Program-made: the position numbers and the translations under genes
Assembly: GCA_903905285.1 (NCBI GenBank)
Contig: CAIVFQ010000090.1
Span: forward strand, 1-11,839
Source of the DNA: an uncultured Alphaproteobacteria bacterium
GTDB taxonomy: Bacteria > Pseudomonadota > Alphaproteobacteria > Paracaedibacterales > CAIULA01
Direction of reading: 5' to 3'
DNA: 11,839 nt
Notes under the pieces: generated by a model
The model's database searches: none
The model's input: only the letters and a program-made list of their open reading frames with translations
What the model was told of the DNA's origin: nothing
Shown: piece by piece, positions 1 through 6,427 of the stretch
How positions within the stretch are numbered: position 1 is the stretch's first letter
Layout: each line of letters starts with the position of its first letter

Positions 1-2
1 AA

Positions 3-902
3 GAAGAACGGATGGTGCAAGCTTTAGAACTACAAAGACGAGAGTTATTGGAAGCCTCAGAAGTACAAAGACGAGAATCATCAAGAGAACTCAGAAGACG
101 TTTTGAAGAAGAAAGACAAGTCATGTTGGAGGCTTTGAAGGTTCACCAGCGTTCTTTACGCGCCGAGCAAGAAGCACAACACGCCCTTTTAGTGGCCAAA
201 GAGGGCGCTGAGGGTGATGCCATGCGTCAAAACCGAAGAGCTGAAATACTAGAACAAACAGTTCGGGAAAGAGACGCTATGATCGAGCCCCTGAAAAAAC
301 TGGAAAGTGAGTTGAGGGATTTAGTCAAAGAAAAAGAAAGATTAACAGCTCAATTACAAGATGCATTAGGAAAAGCCGAACAAGATGCTGATCTAATAGG
401 TAGGTTACAAGCTGGCGTAGAAGAAACGCGCACTAAAGAACAAAGATTAAGGCTAGAATTCGAAAGGCTACAAAAAGAACAAGCAGAGAAAGATGCTTTG
501 ATCGCAACATACCAACAAGCTCATCGCGGGGGTGATCCCTATACTTATTTGTTGGATCTGATTAACAATAAAGGTTGCTCAGATGATGAACTGGCTCGAC
601 AAATCTACGCAACAACAGTTCGATCCGGAAAACAGTTAGGCCAGCTTCATTCAGGCGATCAGCCAAGCTTGGTTGTTGCTTTGATGAAAGTTACACGCCC
701 TTATCGAGCACAATATTCCTCAGCCAGAATTGAACCAGGCAGCGCTGGTGATCAATATAAATTGTGCTTCCGTGAACTGGGGAATCAACTGAAAGAATTA
801 GGTTTTGGGGGAGACCACATAGATTTTAAAACAGTCAGATTTGAAGAGTCAAACTTAGCAGGCCGTTTCCAAGGTGCTTCACGTTTATTAGCAGCAGGAT
901 AA
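3..902 (+). CDS. Long coiled-coil protein, 5' end outside window
   Basis: The reading frame is open from base 3 with coiled-coil residues before the first ATG (base 12), so the gene almost certainly starts upstream and this is its C-terminal part. About 170 residues are charged, Glu/Arg/Gln-rich heptad-like sequence with no hydrophobic segment, typical of an extended alpha-helical rod. From about residue 175 of the ATG-numbered frame the composition changes to an ordinary globular domain of roughly 120 residues (starts DPYTYLLDLINNKG, ends near ASRLLAAG). The rod contains an 11-residue repeat reflected in DNA at a 33-base period: bases 27-43 and 60-76 match at 16 of 17 positions. I do not recognise the C-terminal domain, and no catalytic motif is evident. 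It could be a cytoskeletal or scaffold protein, or a secreted effector. The frame is secure; the function is unknown. Confidence 0.8.
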   Translation, partial: EERMVQALELQRRELLEASEVQRRESSRELRRRFEEERQVMLEALKVHQRSLRAEQEAQHALLVAKEGAEGDAMRQNRRAEILEQTVRERDAMIEPLKKLESELRDLVKEKERLTAQLQDALGKAEQDADLIGRLQAGVEETRTKEQRLRLEFERLQKEQAEKDALIATYQQAHRGGDPYTYLLDLINNKGCSDDELARQIYATTVRSGKQLGQLHSGDQPSLVVALMKVTRPYRAQYSSARIEPGSAGDQYKLCFRELGNQLKELGFGGDHIDFKTVRFEESNLAGRFQGASRLLAAG

Positions 903-912
903 AGATAGTAAC

Positions 913-960
913 TAAGGGGATGCATACTGTCAGAGCGTTAGGATCAGACTGCTCCCCTTA
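913..960 (+). terminator. Possible terminator hairpin after the coiled-coil gene
   Basis: An 8-base inverted repeat, TAAGGGGA (913-920) and TCCCCTTA (953-960), lies 10 bases after the stop codon. The loop is long (32 bases) and the following sequence (ACGGTTTCTT) is only partly T-rich, so it is a poor intrinsic terminator. The position fits; the structure is weak. Confidence 0.3.
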
Positions 961-985
961 ACGGTTTCTTAAAAATTTTATTGTT

Positions 986-1026
986 AAGCTTACAACATGT
1001 TTAATCCATAATTGTGTTGTAAGCTT
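986..1026. repeat. Perfect 12-bp inverted repeat overlapping a start codon
   Basis: AAGCTTACAACA (986-997) and TGTTGTAAGCTT (1015-1026) are exact reverse complements separated by 17 bases. The right arm covers the first two bases of the TTG start at 1025. No T-run follows on either strand, so this is not an ordinary intrinsic terminator. In RNA it would put the start codon in a stem; in DNA it could be an operator. Neither role is shown. Confidence 0.6.
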
Positions 1027-1537
1027 GAAAAATCCCTTAGACAGTAAAATTATCCAAAAGGTTTTAAAATATTGGCTGTTGGTTTGCCTTGTTTTTTCCG
1101 CTCATGCTGGCGATGACGAACACGTTAAACGTCACCCCCCTGCGGCCCTTGCCGCCGTTTCCGGAACAATATCTGACACATCAAAGCTTCCCACTTTTTC
1201 ATTCTCAACCCCAATACCCGTGGGAAACACAGGGAGAACTGTAAAAATTACAGAGAAATATGTACCTTATAGTGCTGCTTTCGCCTTAGAAGAAAAATAT
1301 AAAACAAGAGAGAAAGATCTTCTTGATCAACTGGCAAACGCCAATCACGAACTAAAAAGATTAAAAGAAAGATTAAGATCTTTAAGAGTATCACATAATA
1401 ATAATGCCGATCATCCCTTGGCCAGAGAACAACAACACACCGCAAACAGAGACGTAGTGAACAAATGGATCATGAAGCATTGTTGTTTTGAAGAGCGACT
1501 CAAAGTCCAAAACCAACTCCAAGACGTCCAGCAATAA
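1025..1537 (+). CDS. Small exported coiled-coil protein, unknown function
   Basis: The frame encodes 170 residues from a TTG start. The N-terminus is a convincing Sec signal peptide: a basic n-region with KIIQKVLK, a hydrophobic core YWLLVCLVFS and a likely cut after AHA, before GDDE. The mature part has a Pro/Ser/Thr-rich stretch (residues about 40-70), then a charged helix LEEKYKTREKDLLDQL continuing to about residue 125 that looks like a coiled coil, then a His/Asn-rich segment and a C-terminus with a Cys-Cys pair. I do not recognise a family. No ATG or GTG lies in frame before the signal peptide, so TTG is the only conventional start, but no Shine-Dalgarno is visible and the codon overlaps an inverted repeat. 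It follows another coiled-coil gene on the same strand 122 bases away. Confidence 0.65.
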   Translation: MKNPLDSKIIQKVLKYWLLVCLVFSAHAGDDEHVKRHPPAALAAVSGTISDTSKLPTFSFSTPIPVGNTGRTVKITEKYVPYSAAFALEEKYKTREKDLLDQLANANHELKRLKERLRSLRVSHNNNADHPLAREQQHTANRDVVNKWIMKHCCFEERLKVQNQLQDVQQ

Positions 1538-1641
1538 ACTGACCCAACAGATAATCTCAACAAACCTTGTTATTTACACCGATATCGGCTAAATACATAC
1601 AAATGCAAGAAACATTAAGTTTGATTAAGAAAGGTACCAAC

Positions 1642-1977
1642 GTGGTTAATCCAGAATGGGGCGTTAAAAGAAGCTGTCAAGGGTGCGGGGGTCGTTTTTA
1701 TGATCTATTAAAAAGCCCGATCCTGTGTCCTAAATGCGGTGCGACTTTTGAATTACAAACCTCTGGTCGTGGCAGACGGGGTCGTGCTGTCGTTGACGTG
1801 GCGGCTAAGGATATTGGCTTAGATGACAACTTATTGGTTGGTGATATTGACTTGGTCGATGATTTGGATACCGACTTAGCCGATGATAACAGCTTGATGG
1901 AAGACACCTCTGAATTGGGCGAAGATCTAGACGATATTCCTGATGTGTTAGACCATGAAGGCAATGACGATAGGTAA
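1642..1977 (+). CDS. TIGR02300 family protein (FYDLN acid zinc-ribbon protein)
   Basis: This short protein (111 residues from the chosen start) begins with a zinc-ribbon: NPEWGVKRSCQGCGGRFYDL then SPILCPKCG, giving two CxxC pairs around the FYDL motif. A basic RGRRGR linker follows, then a strongly acidic tail rich in Asp/Glu to the C-terminus. That architecture is the TIGR02300 'FYDLN acid' family, known mainly from Alphaproteobacteria and without a defined function. The open frame extends upstream to a TTG at 1567 and an ATG at 1603, but I prefer the GTG at 1642. It has a good Shine-Dalgarno (AAGAAAGG, 1627-1634, seven bases away), and it starts the protein where I recall family members starting, just before (A/V)xPEWGxKR. 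The start is an inference; the identity is firm. Confidence 0.85.
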   Translation: MVNPEWGVKRSCQGCGGRFYDLLKSPILCPKCGATFELQTSGRGRRGRAVVDVAAKDIGLDDNLLVGDIDLVDDLDTDLADDNSLMEDTSELGEDLDDIPDVLDHEGNDDR

Positions 1978-1998
1978 CATAATCCTCACGGATAAAAA

Positions 1999-2064
1999 TG
2001 TCATTCCCGTGAAAACGGGAATCCAGCTGTATTTTCCTGGACCCCCGCCTGCGCGGGGGTGACA
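1999..2064. repeat. 66-bp double-palindrome intergenic repeat (dRS3/REP-like)
   Basis: TGTCA (1999-2003) and TGACA (2060-2064) bound two perfect hairpins. The first is ATTCCCGT-GAAA-ACGGGAAT (2003-2022), which has a GNRA tetraloop and fits the ATTCCC-N8-GGGAAT pattern of Neisseria dRS3-type repeats. The second is ACCCCCGC-CTGC-GCGGGGGT (2041-2060). TCCAG (2022-2026) and CTGGA (2037-2041) add an inner pairing. It sits between convergent genes and could stop transcription from both sides. Such elements are usually dispersed in many copies; copy number cannot be judged here. Confidence 0.75.
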
Positions 2065-2103
2065 AAGATCACGGCATTCATTTTAACCTCTGCTTAGCAC
2101 AAA

Positions 2104-3150
2104 TTAAGACAAAAAAGATAAAACCTTCTTCATCACCGTTGGCAGGGCATAACGTTCAAGGGCGTTGGTATCAGCCCAAAAGCCCTCCGTTTCCTGTGGC
2201 ATTTCGTTTGTTTTATACACTGTCAGGCGCAAATGGAAATGCGTAAACGTATGTTTAACGACGCCGCGTTGTAATCCCCCACTAACGGGTTCAACCGGCA
2301 CCTCTGTCCATTCTGTGCCCGGCACCTCAATCATTCCGCCCAGCAGGCCCTTTTCTGGTCGACGCCGCAACCAAATTTGTCTGTGTTCATTCACATTAAG
2401 AAACGCAATCCCGTAACGGGTAGGCTTGGGAAGCTTCACGGCTTTAACAGGCAAAGTCTGTTGCAAACCTTCTTTATACCCCACACACATACTCACCACT
2501 GGGCAGATTTCACAGCGTGGCTGCTGTGGGCGACATACCAACGATCCTAAATCCATCAGGCTTTGGGCAAAATCCCCTGGCCGATCAGAATCAGCTAACA
2601 GCAATGCTTTCTCCGCAACCGTTTTCTTAAGCATCGGCAAAGGCTGTGTTAATGCAAACACACGTGCCAATACCCGAATCACATTGCCGTCTATGGGTAC
2701 GACCGCCTGATTAAAAGCAATCGCAGCAACCGCATTGGCTGTATAGTCCCCTACCCCCGATAGTTTTTTTAGATCGTCAGGTGCCTGGGGAAATGATTGT
2801 TGTTCAGACAACTGGCGCAAAGCCTTATGCAAATTTCGCGCGCGGCTGTAATAACCTAACCCCTGCCATGCTACCAAGATTTCATCCAATGAAGCTTGAG
2901 CCATAGCGTTCAAGGTTGGCCATTGATCAACAAACCTCTCAAAGTATGCCTTAACAGTTGCCACCGTGGTTTGCTGTAACATAACCTCGCTTAACAGTAC
3001 GTAATAAGGGTTTTGTTGTTGCCCTTTCAAAGCCCGCCAAGGCAAGGTACGGGCATGTTGATCATACCACCGCAACATACATTGACGAAAAGCAACAGGA
3101 TTGACAGGCAGGGTATTTCTGACCTTAATGAAGGGAAGTTTTCCTGACAA
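2104..3150 (-). CDS. mutY: A/G-specific adenine glycosylase MutY
   Basis: MutY removes adenine mispaired with 8-oxoguanine, the last guard of the GO repair system. All hallmarks are present in 348 residues: SEVMLQQT with catalytic Glu55, the helix-hairpin-helix LSGVGDYTANAV (130-141), VPIDGNVIRVLAR with catalytic Asp154, and the 4Fe-4S ligands C206-x6-C213-x2-C216-x5-C222. The C-terminal NUDIX-like 8-oxoG recognition domain ends with the FTHFHL motif (302-307). Length is normal for the family. The listed start is a TTG without a clear Shine-Dalgarno; an in-frame stop (TAG, 3160-3162) lies just upstream, and the next ATG is residue 25, which would leave only a few residues before the conserved WYDQHARTLPW. 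It is divergent from the DUF721 gene, with 59 bases between the starts. Confidence 0.95.
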   Translation of the reverse strand: MSGKLPFIKVRNTLPVNPVAFRQCMLRWYDQHARTLPWRALKGQQQNPYYVLLSEVMLQQTTVATVKAYFERFVDQWPTLNAMAQASLDEILVAWQGLGYYSRARNLHKALRQLSEQQSFPQAPDDLKKLSGVGDYTANAVAAIAFNQAVVPIDGNVIRVLARVFALTQPLPMLKKTVAEKALLLADSDRPGDFAQSLMDLGSLVCRPQQPRCEICPVVSMCVGYKEGLQQTLPVKAVKLPKPTRYGIAFLNVNEHRQIWLRRRPEKGLLGGMIEVPGTEWTEVPVEPVSGGLQRGVVKHTFTHFHLRLTVYKTNEMPQETEGFWADTNALERYALPTVMKKVLSFLS

Positions 3151-3209
3151 TAAAAGGTTCTATCATCGTAAAGCAATATTCTTCTAGACACTTAAGAACG
3201 GGCCGCTCT

Positions 3210-3656
3210 TTGGGGGCTGTGTTAGGGAAGGTTATGACCCCGCTTTGTCGCCAACAAGGGTTAATAACAGCTGACCTTGTGTTAGAATGGCCACGTGTTG
3301 TGGGGCCAGAGTTGTCGGACGTTTGCCAAGTCATAAAAATCAGTTTCAATGCCGGTCGCCGTCAACAGGGGTGTTTGCACCTTCAAACCAGCAGCACCAT
3401 GGCAGCTGCCTTGACCTATAGCCAAGCCACGATTATTGATCGGGTCAACCAATATTATGGCTATCAGGCGATTGATCGCATTCGGGTATTTCATAAACCT
3501 TTGTCAACACCTGCCCCTATAAAATCTAAAGATCTTGTAACCGTTAGAGCGCCTTTGCCTGATGCTTGGCAAGGTCTTCTGCAAGACTTTACCGATGACA
3601 GCCTTAAACAGGCGTTAGAAAATCTTGCCAGCTCCCTTCAATCTAAGAGCCTTTAA
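3210..3656 (+). CDS. DUF721 (DciA-like) protein
   Basis: The 148-residue frame carries the DUF721/DciA signature near its N-terminus (LVLEWPRVVGPELSDVC), followed by the beta-rich core (GCLHLQTSSTMAAALTYSQ, IIDRVNQYYGYQAIDRIRV). DciA proteins act with the replicative helicase DnaB; many alphaproteobacterial DUF721 members are annotated only by domain. A gene of this family next to mutY is a familiar alphaproteobacterial arrangement. The only conventional in-frame start candidates near the front are TTG 3210 and GTG 3219. However, the frame stays open back to 3132, and the upstream residues (SSRHLRTGRSLG) resemble the usual family N-terminus, so the real start may lie further upstream. It ends one base before gshA, suggesting translational coupling. 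Confidence 0.8.
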   Translation: MGAVLGKVMTPLCRQQGLITADLVLEWPRVVGPELSDVCQVIKISFNAGRRQQGCLHLQTSSTMAAALTYSQATIIDRVNQYYGYQAIDRIRVFHKPLSTPAPIKSKDLVTVRAPLPDAWQGLLQDFTDDSLKQALENLASSLQSKSL

Positions 3657-3657
3657 C

Positions 3658-4893
3658 ATGTTAACAAAACAAGATTTAATTGACGATCTGGCTTCAGGTT
3701 GCAAGCCTCCAGAACAGTTTCACATTGGTACTGAACATGAACAGTTTGTGTATCTAAAAGGCCATCAACGCGCCCCTTATGCCTCTATTGAACAGATTTT
3801 AAAACGCTTACAACAGTTTGGTTGGCAACCCGTCTTGGAAAATGACCACTTGATTGGTTTGCAGTCACCTTACGGGCTTGCCGCTATTAGTTTGGAACCC
3901 GGCGGGCAATTTGAACTGTCAGGCGCCCCTTTCAAAACCTTGCACGAAACCTATGAAGAATTGCTAACCCACCAACAGCAATTGACTGTGATTGCTCAAG
4001 ACCTAGGTTTAGAATTTCAGGCCGTAGGGTTTGACCCCTTTAACAAGCGTGAAGACGTGCCCTGGATGCCAAAGGACCGCTATGCCCTTATGCGTCGTTA
4101 CATGCCGACAAAAGGCACCTTAGGCCTCGATATGATGACACGCACATGTACCGTGCAGGCCAATTTGGATTATCAGTCAGAGTCTGACATGGTGACAAAA
4201 ATGCGCGTAGGAATGGCATTACAACCAATGGTCACCGCCTTGTTTGCCAATTCAACATGGGTTGAAGGCAAAAAAACTGATTACCAATCCTATCGTTGCC
4301 AAATATGGCAAGATACTGATCCTGATCGATCTGGCCTTTTACCTTTTGTGTTTGAGGCAGGCATGGGGTTTGAACGGTATGTTGATTATATGTTGACGGT
4401 GCCCATGTATTTCGTAAAGAGAGACGGAGTTTACTTGGATGCGACCGGTCAATCATTTCCTGATTTTATGCAAGGCACCCTACCCGCTTTACCAGGGGAA
4501 TATCCTACCTTAAAAGATTGGCATGATCACCTGACCACCGCCTTTCCCGAAGTGCGTTTAAAACATTATCTAGAAATGCGGGGTGCTGACAGTGGCCCGC
4601 TTGAACAACTTGTGGGGCTGCCCGCTTTGTGGGTGGGTTTGTTGTACGATGAACACAGTCTAAAAGCTATAGCCGATTTAACCTTTGATTGGACATACGA
4701 TGACGTGCAAAACCTTTATCAACAAGTGCCCAAACAAGGAATGAGCGGTACCTTTAAAGGTTTGTCAGTAAAACACTGGCTTCAACGTATCTTAGCGATT
4801 GCCTATGAAGGCCTAGAGCACCGTCAGTTTTCAAATGATCAAGGCGAAACAGAAGCGGTTTATGTGCAGCCGTTGATTGATAAGTTAAGTTGA
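3658..4893 (+). CDS. gshA: Glutamate-cysteine ligase (GCS2 type)
   Basis: This enzyme joins glutamate and cysteine using ATP, the first and committed step of glutathione synthesis, in the cytoplasm. Diagnostic segments are the IGTEHEQF motif (23-30), LEPGGQFELSGAP (79-91), the AVGFDP block (122-127), VPWMPKDRYALMRRYMP (134-150), the RTCTVQANLDY strand (162-172) and FEAGMGFERYVDYML (232-246). Together these mark the plant/alphaproteobacterial GCS2 form rather than the E. coli GshA. I chose the ATG at 3658 (411 residues): it begins one base after the DUF721 stop, has a modest AAGAG Shine-Dalgarno eight bases upstream, and puts the first motif at the expected distance. A longer frame to 3625 would only overlap the upstream gene. 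At 411 residues it is somewhat shorter than the roughly 450 I recall for relatives. No gshB is present here. Confidence 0.93.
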   Translation: MLTKQDLIDDLASGCKPPEQFHIGTEHEQFVYLKGHQRAPYASIEQILKRLQQFGWQPVLENDHLIGLQSPYGLAAISLEPGGQFELSGAPFKTLHETYEELLTHQQQLTVIAQDLGLEFQAVGFDPFNKREDVPWMPKDRYALMRRYMPTKGTLGLDMMTRTCTVQANLDYQSESDMVTKMRVGMALQPMVTALFANSTWVEGKKTDYQSYRCQIWQDTDPDRSGLLPFVFEAGMGFERYVDYMLTVPMYFVKRDGVYLDATGQSFPDFMQGTLPALPGEYPTLKDWHDHLTTAFPEVRLKHYLEMRGADSGPLEQLVGLPALWVGLLYDEHSLKAIADLTFDWTYDDVQNLYQQVPKQGMSGTFKGLSVKHWLQRILAIAYEGLEHRQFSNDQGETEAVYVQPLIDKLS

Positions 4894-4938
4894 TAGTGTG
4901 ATCGTAGCCGACACAAAGTCGCTTGAAACTGAAAAATT

Positions 4939-4967
4939 TTGACAACATCTCTGGTCGCAGGTATAGT
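4939..4967 (+). promoter_or_regulatory. Sigma70-type promoter for tRNA-Met
   Basis: A perfect -35 box TTGACA (4939-4944) is followed after exactly 17 bases by TATAGT (4962-4967), five of six matches to the -10 consensus. Initiation would fall near 4974, just before the tRNA 5' end at 4979. It is the best promoter in the window and may also drive efp. Confidence 0.85.
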
Positions 4968-4978
4968 CGTTAGGAAGT

Positions 4979-5055
4979 GGCGGGGTAGCTCAGTTGGTTA
5001 GAGCAGCGGAATCATAATCCGCGTGTCGGGGGTTCGAATCCCTCCCTCGCTACCA
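4979..5055 (+). tRNA. tRNA-Met(CAU), elongator type
   Basis: A full cloverleaf folds by eye: acceptor GGCGGGG/CCTCGCT with G-U pairs at 1:72 and 5:68, D arm GCTC/GAGC, anticodon arm GCGGA/TCCGC, T arm GGGGG/CCCTC around TTCGAAT, discriminator A and an encoded CCA. The anticodon CAT is at 5013-5015. The anticodon stem lacks the three consecutive G:C pairs of the initiator, so this is elongator Met. A lysidine-modified tRNA-Ile2 shares the CAU anticodon and is the alternative, but the body resembles alphaproteobacterial elongator Met. Confidence 0.93.
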
Positions 5056-5093
5056 TCTTCTTAGATAAATCTTAATCAATCAGGAATAAGTTC

Positions 5094-5660
5094 GTGAAAA
5101 TCAACGGTAATTCGATTCGTATTGGCAATGTGATTGAACATCAGGGCAAGCTTTGGGTTGCCGCTAAAACCCAACATACCCAACCAGGTAAGGGCGGTGC
5201 CTATATGCAGGTTGAACTGAAAAATCTGATTGATGGCACGAAAATGAATGAACGATTCCGGTCATCTGAACAGGTTGAACGCGTTTATCTAGATGAAGCA
5301 CCCTATCAATATTTGTATGCTGAAGATGAAAACTTTGTGTTCATGGATCAACAAACCTTTGAACAAATCAACTTATCAAAAGACTTTGTTGGCGATGCCG
5401 CTGCTTATTTGCAAGATGGAATGGTAGTCGATGTTTCTTCTTATGAAGGAAAACCAATCAGCGTACAGTTACCTGACACAGTTATTTTAACCATCGTAGA
5501 GGCAGAACCTGTCGTTAAAGGGCAAACGGCTTCTTCATCGTTCAAGCCTGCCATCTTGGAAAATGGCCTGCGCGTCATGGTCCCCCCCCATATTGATTCA
5601 GGTATTCGTATCGTGGTGAACACAGCCGACAATACCTATGTTGAACGGGCTAAGGATTAA
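5094..5660 (+). CDS. efp: Elongation factor P
   Basis: EF-P binds ribosomes stalled at consecutive prolines and promotes peptide bond formation. The 188-residue protein has the normal family length and three-domain layout: an N-terminal KOW-like domain with the PGKGGAY loop (31-37) whose Lys33 is the residue that is modified in many bacteria, a central OB domain (about 65-128) and a C-terminal OB domain containing [19 protein letters not shown] (143-161) and ending [10 protein letters not shown]. Translation starts at GTG 5094 with Shine-Dalgarno AGGAA (5082-5086) seven bases upstream. It lies 38 bases after tRNA-Met with no visible terminator between, so co-transcription from the tRNA promoter is likely. 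No Lys-modifying epmA/epmB genes are in the window. Confidence 0.97.
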   Translation: MKINGNSIRIGNVIEHQGKLWVAAKTQHTQPGKGGAYMQVELKNLIDGTKMNERFRSSEQVERVYLDEAPYQYLYAEDENFVFMDQQTFEQINLSKDFVGDAAAYLQDGMVVDVSSYEGKPISVQLPDTVILTIVEAEPVVKGQTASSSFKPAILENGLRVMVPPHIDSGIRIVVNTADNTYVERAKD

Positions 5661-5697
5661 CGCGGCCAATTTACTTACGCAGCAGCTATTAAGAAAA

Positions 5698-6414
5698 TCA
5701 ATTTCGGGTAACTGGGAGACTATGTCTTCTGTGTTTTTTGCTATGGGCAATTGAAGTTCTGTGCTTTTTACCGTGGGCGACTGGAGCGCTGTGTCTTCTA
5801 TTCGAATGTGGGAAAACGCGTTCTGATTGTCTGAAGATCGTTTTAAGGCAATGTCTTATGCGCTTAGGAACATTGCATAAAAAATAAATAGAATAGGGGA
5901 TAGTACTCGCCAGAAAAATCTTGAGAGCTACGTCGTCATCCGTTGTAAGTGCAGTTGTGAGAATGACCCCATATGATAGATCGGGCGTCCATGGAACCAA
6001 AGGTTTTACCCAAGGCCACAGCCTGTGACACAGTGAAACCCTTGGTCGAACAACTGGCATTATAACATCTAAACGTTTGTCTTCTTGGCTTGTGGTAGGT
6101 GCGCTTACAACAATAACAAAATTAGGATTATCCCTAGCAGATTGGATTCCCTCGCTGGCGTCAGTTTCTGGATTTTCAATTCGTGCTAATGACGGCTCAG
6201 GATAAATAAAATGTAGTGCCCCTGGGTTACTAATCAAGCCGGCATTCCAAAGGTCCTGTACAATATCATGCTCACATTCTAGATATTCCCTAGTTGGAGC
6301 AGGCATTACCAATTGACTTTGGATTGACACACTTCGTTTACTAATTTCTTGCACTTCAGCTGCACAGCATATTCCCTGAACCAGGAAAATAAAAAATAAT
6401 AATATAATATTCAC
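5698..6414 (-). CDS. Exported or membrane protein with basic repeated tail, unknown
   Basis: From the GTG at 6414 the protein has 238 residues. I prefer this start over the TTG at 6420 because GAAGAG, overlapping the cyclase stop region, then sits seven bases upstream. The N-terminus NIILLFFIFLVQGICCA is a signal peptide or anchor. A Glu/Asp-bearing region follows to about residue 155, then a second hydrophobic stretch VALKIFLASTIPYSIYFLCNV (about 160-180). The last ~55 residues are strongly basic and end in roughly 10-residue repeats (RRHSAPVAHG, KKHRTSIAHS, KKHRRHSLPV). If both hydrophobic stretches span the membrane, the basic tail would be cytoplasmic, as the positive-inside rule expects. 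I recognise no family. It is the last gene of the cyclase operon, convergent with efp across 37 bases. Confidence 0.65.
   Translation of the reverse strand: MNIILLFFIFLVQGICCAAEVQEISKRSVSIQSQLVMPAPTREYLECEHDIVQDLWNAGLISNPGALHFIYPEPSLARIENPETDASEGIQSARDNPNFVIVVSAPTTSQEDKRLDVIMPVVRPRVSLCHRLWPWVKPLVPWTPDLSYGVILTTALTTDDDVALKIFLASTIPYSIYFLCNVPKRIRHCLKTIFRQSERVFPHSNRRHSAPVAHGKKHRTSIAHSKKHRRHSLPVTRN
5706..5812 (-). repeat. 30-bp imperfect tandem repeat inside a gene
   Basis: Two full units (5730-5759 and 5760-5789) match at 21 of 30 bases, with nearly all differences transitions. Partial units flank them on both sides (5706-5729 and 5790-5812). The period is a multiple of three, so it encodes about ten residues per unit in the basic C-terminal tail of the minus-strand gene. 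Confidence 0.65.
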
Positions 6415-6427
6415 TGTCAAACTCTTC

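Noticed and set aside
913..970. Strong intrinsic terminator after the first gene
   Set aside because: The 32-base loop and the poor T-run make it weak; listed only as possible.
1248..1445. Minus-strand hydrophobic 65-residue frame
   Set aside because: Antisense of an A-rich coiled-coil gene naturally gives Leu/Phe/Ile-rich translation; no start signal was seen.
1567..1641. Upstream extension of the FYDLN-type protein from TTG 1567 or ATG 1603
   Set aside because: The extension does not resemble the family, and the GTG at 1642 has the better ribosome site.
1698..2065. Two minus-strand frames opposite the FYDLN-type gene and the palindrome
   Set aside because: They are antisense to a recognised gene, rich in Ser/Pro as expected of a shadow frame, and one runs through the palindromic repeat.
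3625..3657. Longer N-terminus for glutamate-cysteine ligase
   Set aside because: It overlaps the DUF721 gene end and adds residues with no family resemblance; the ATG at 3658 fits better.
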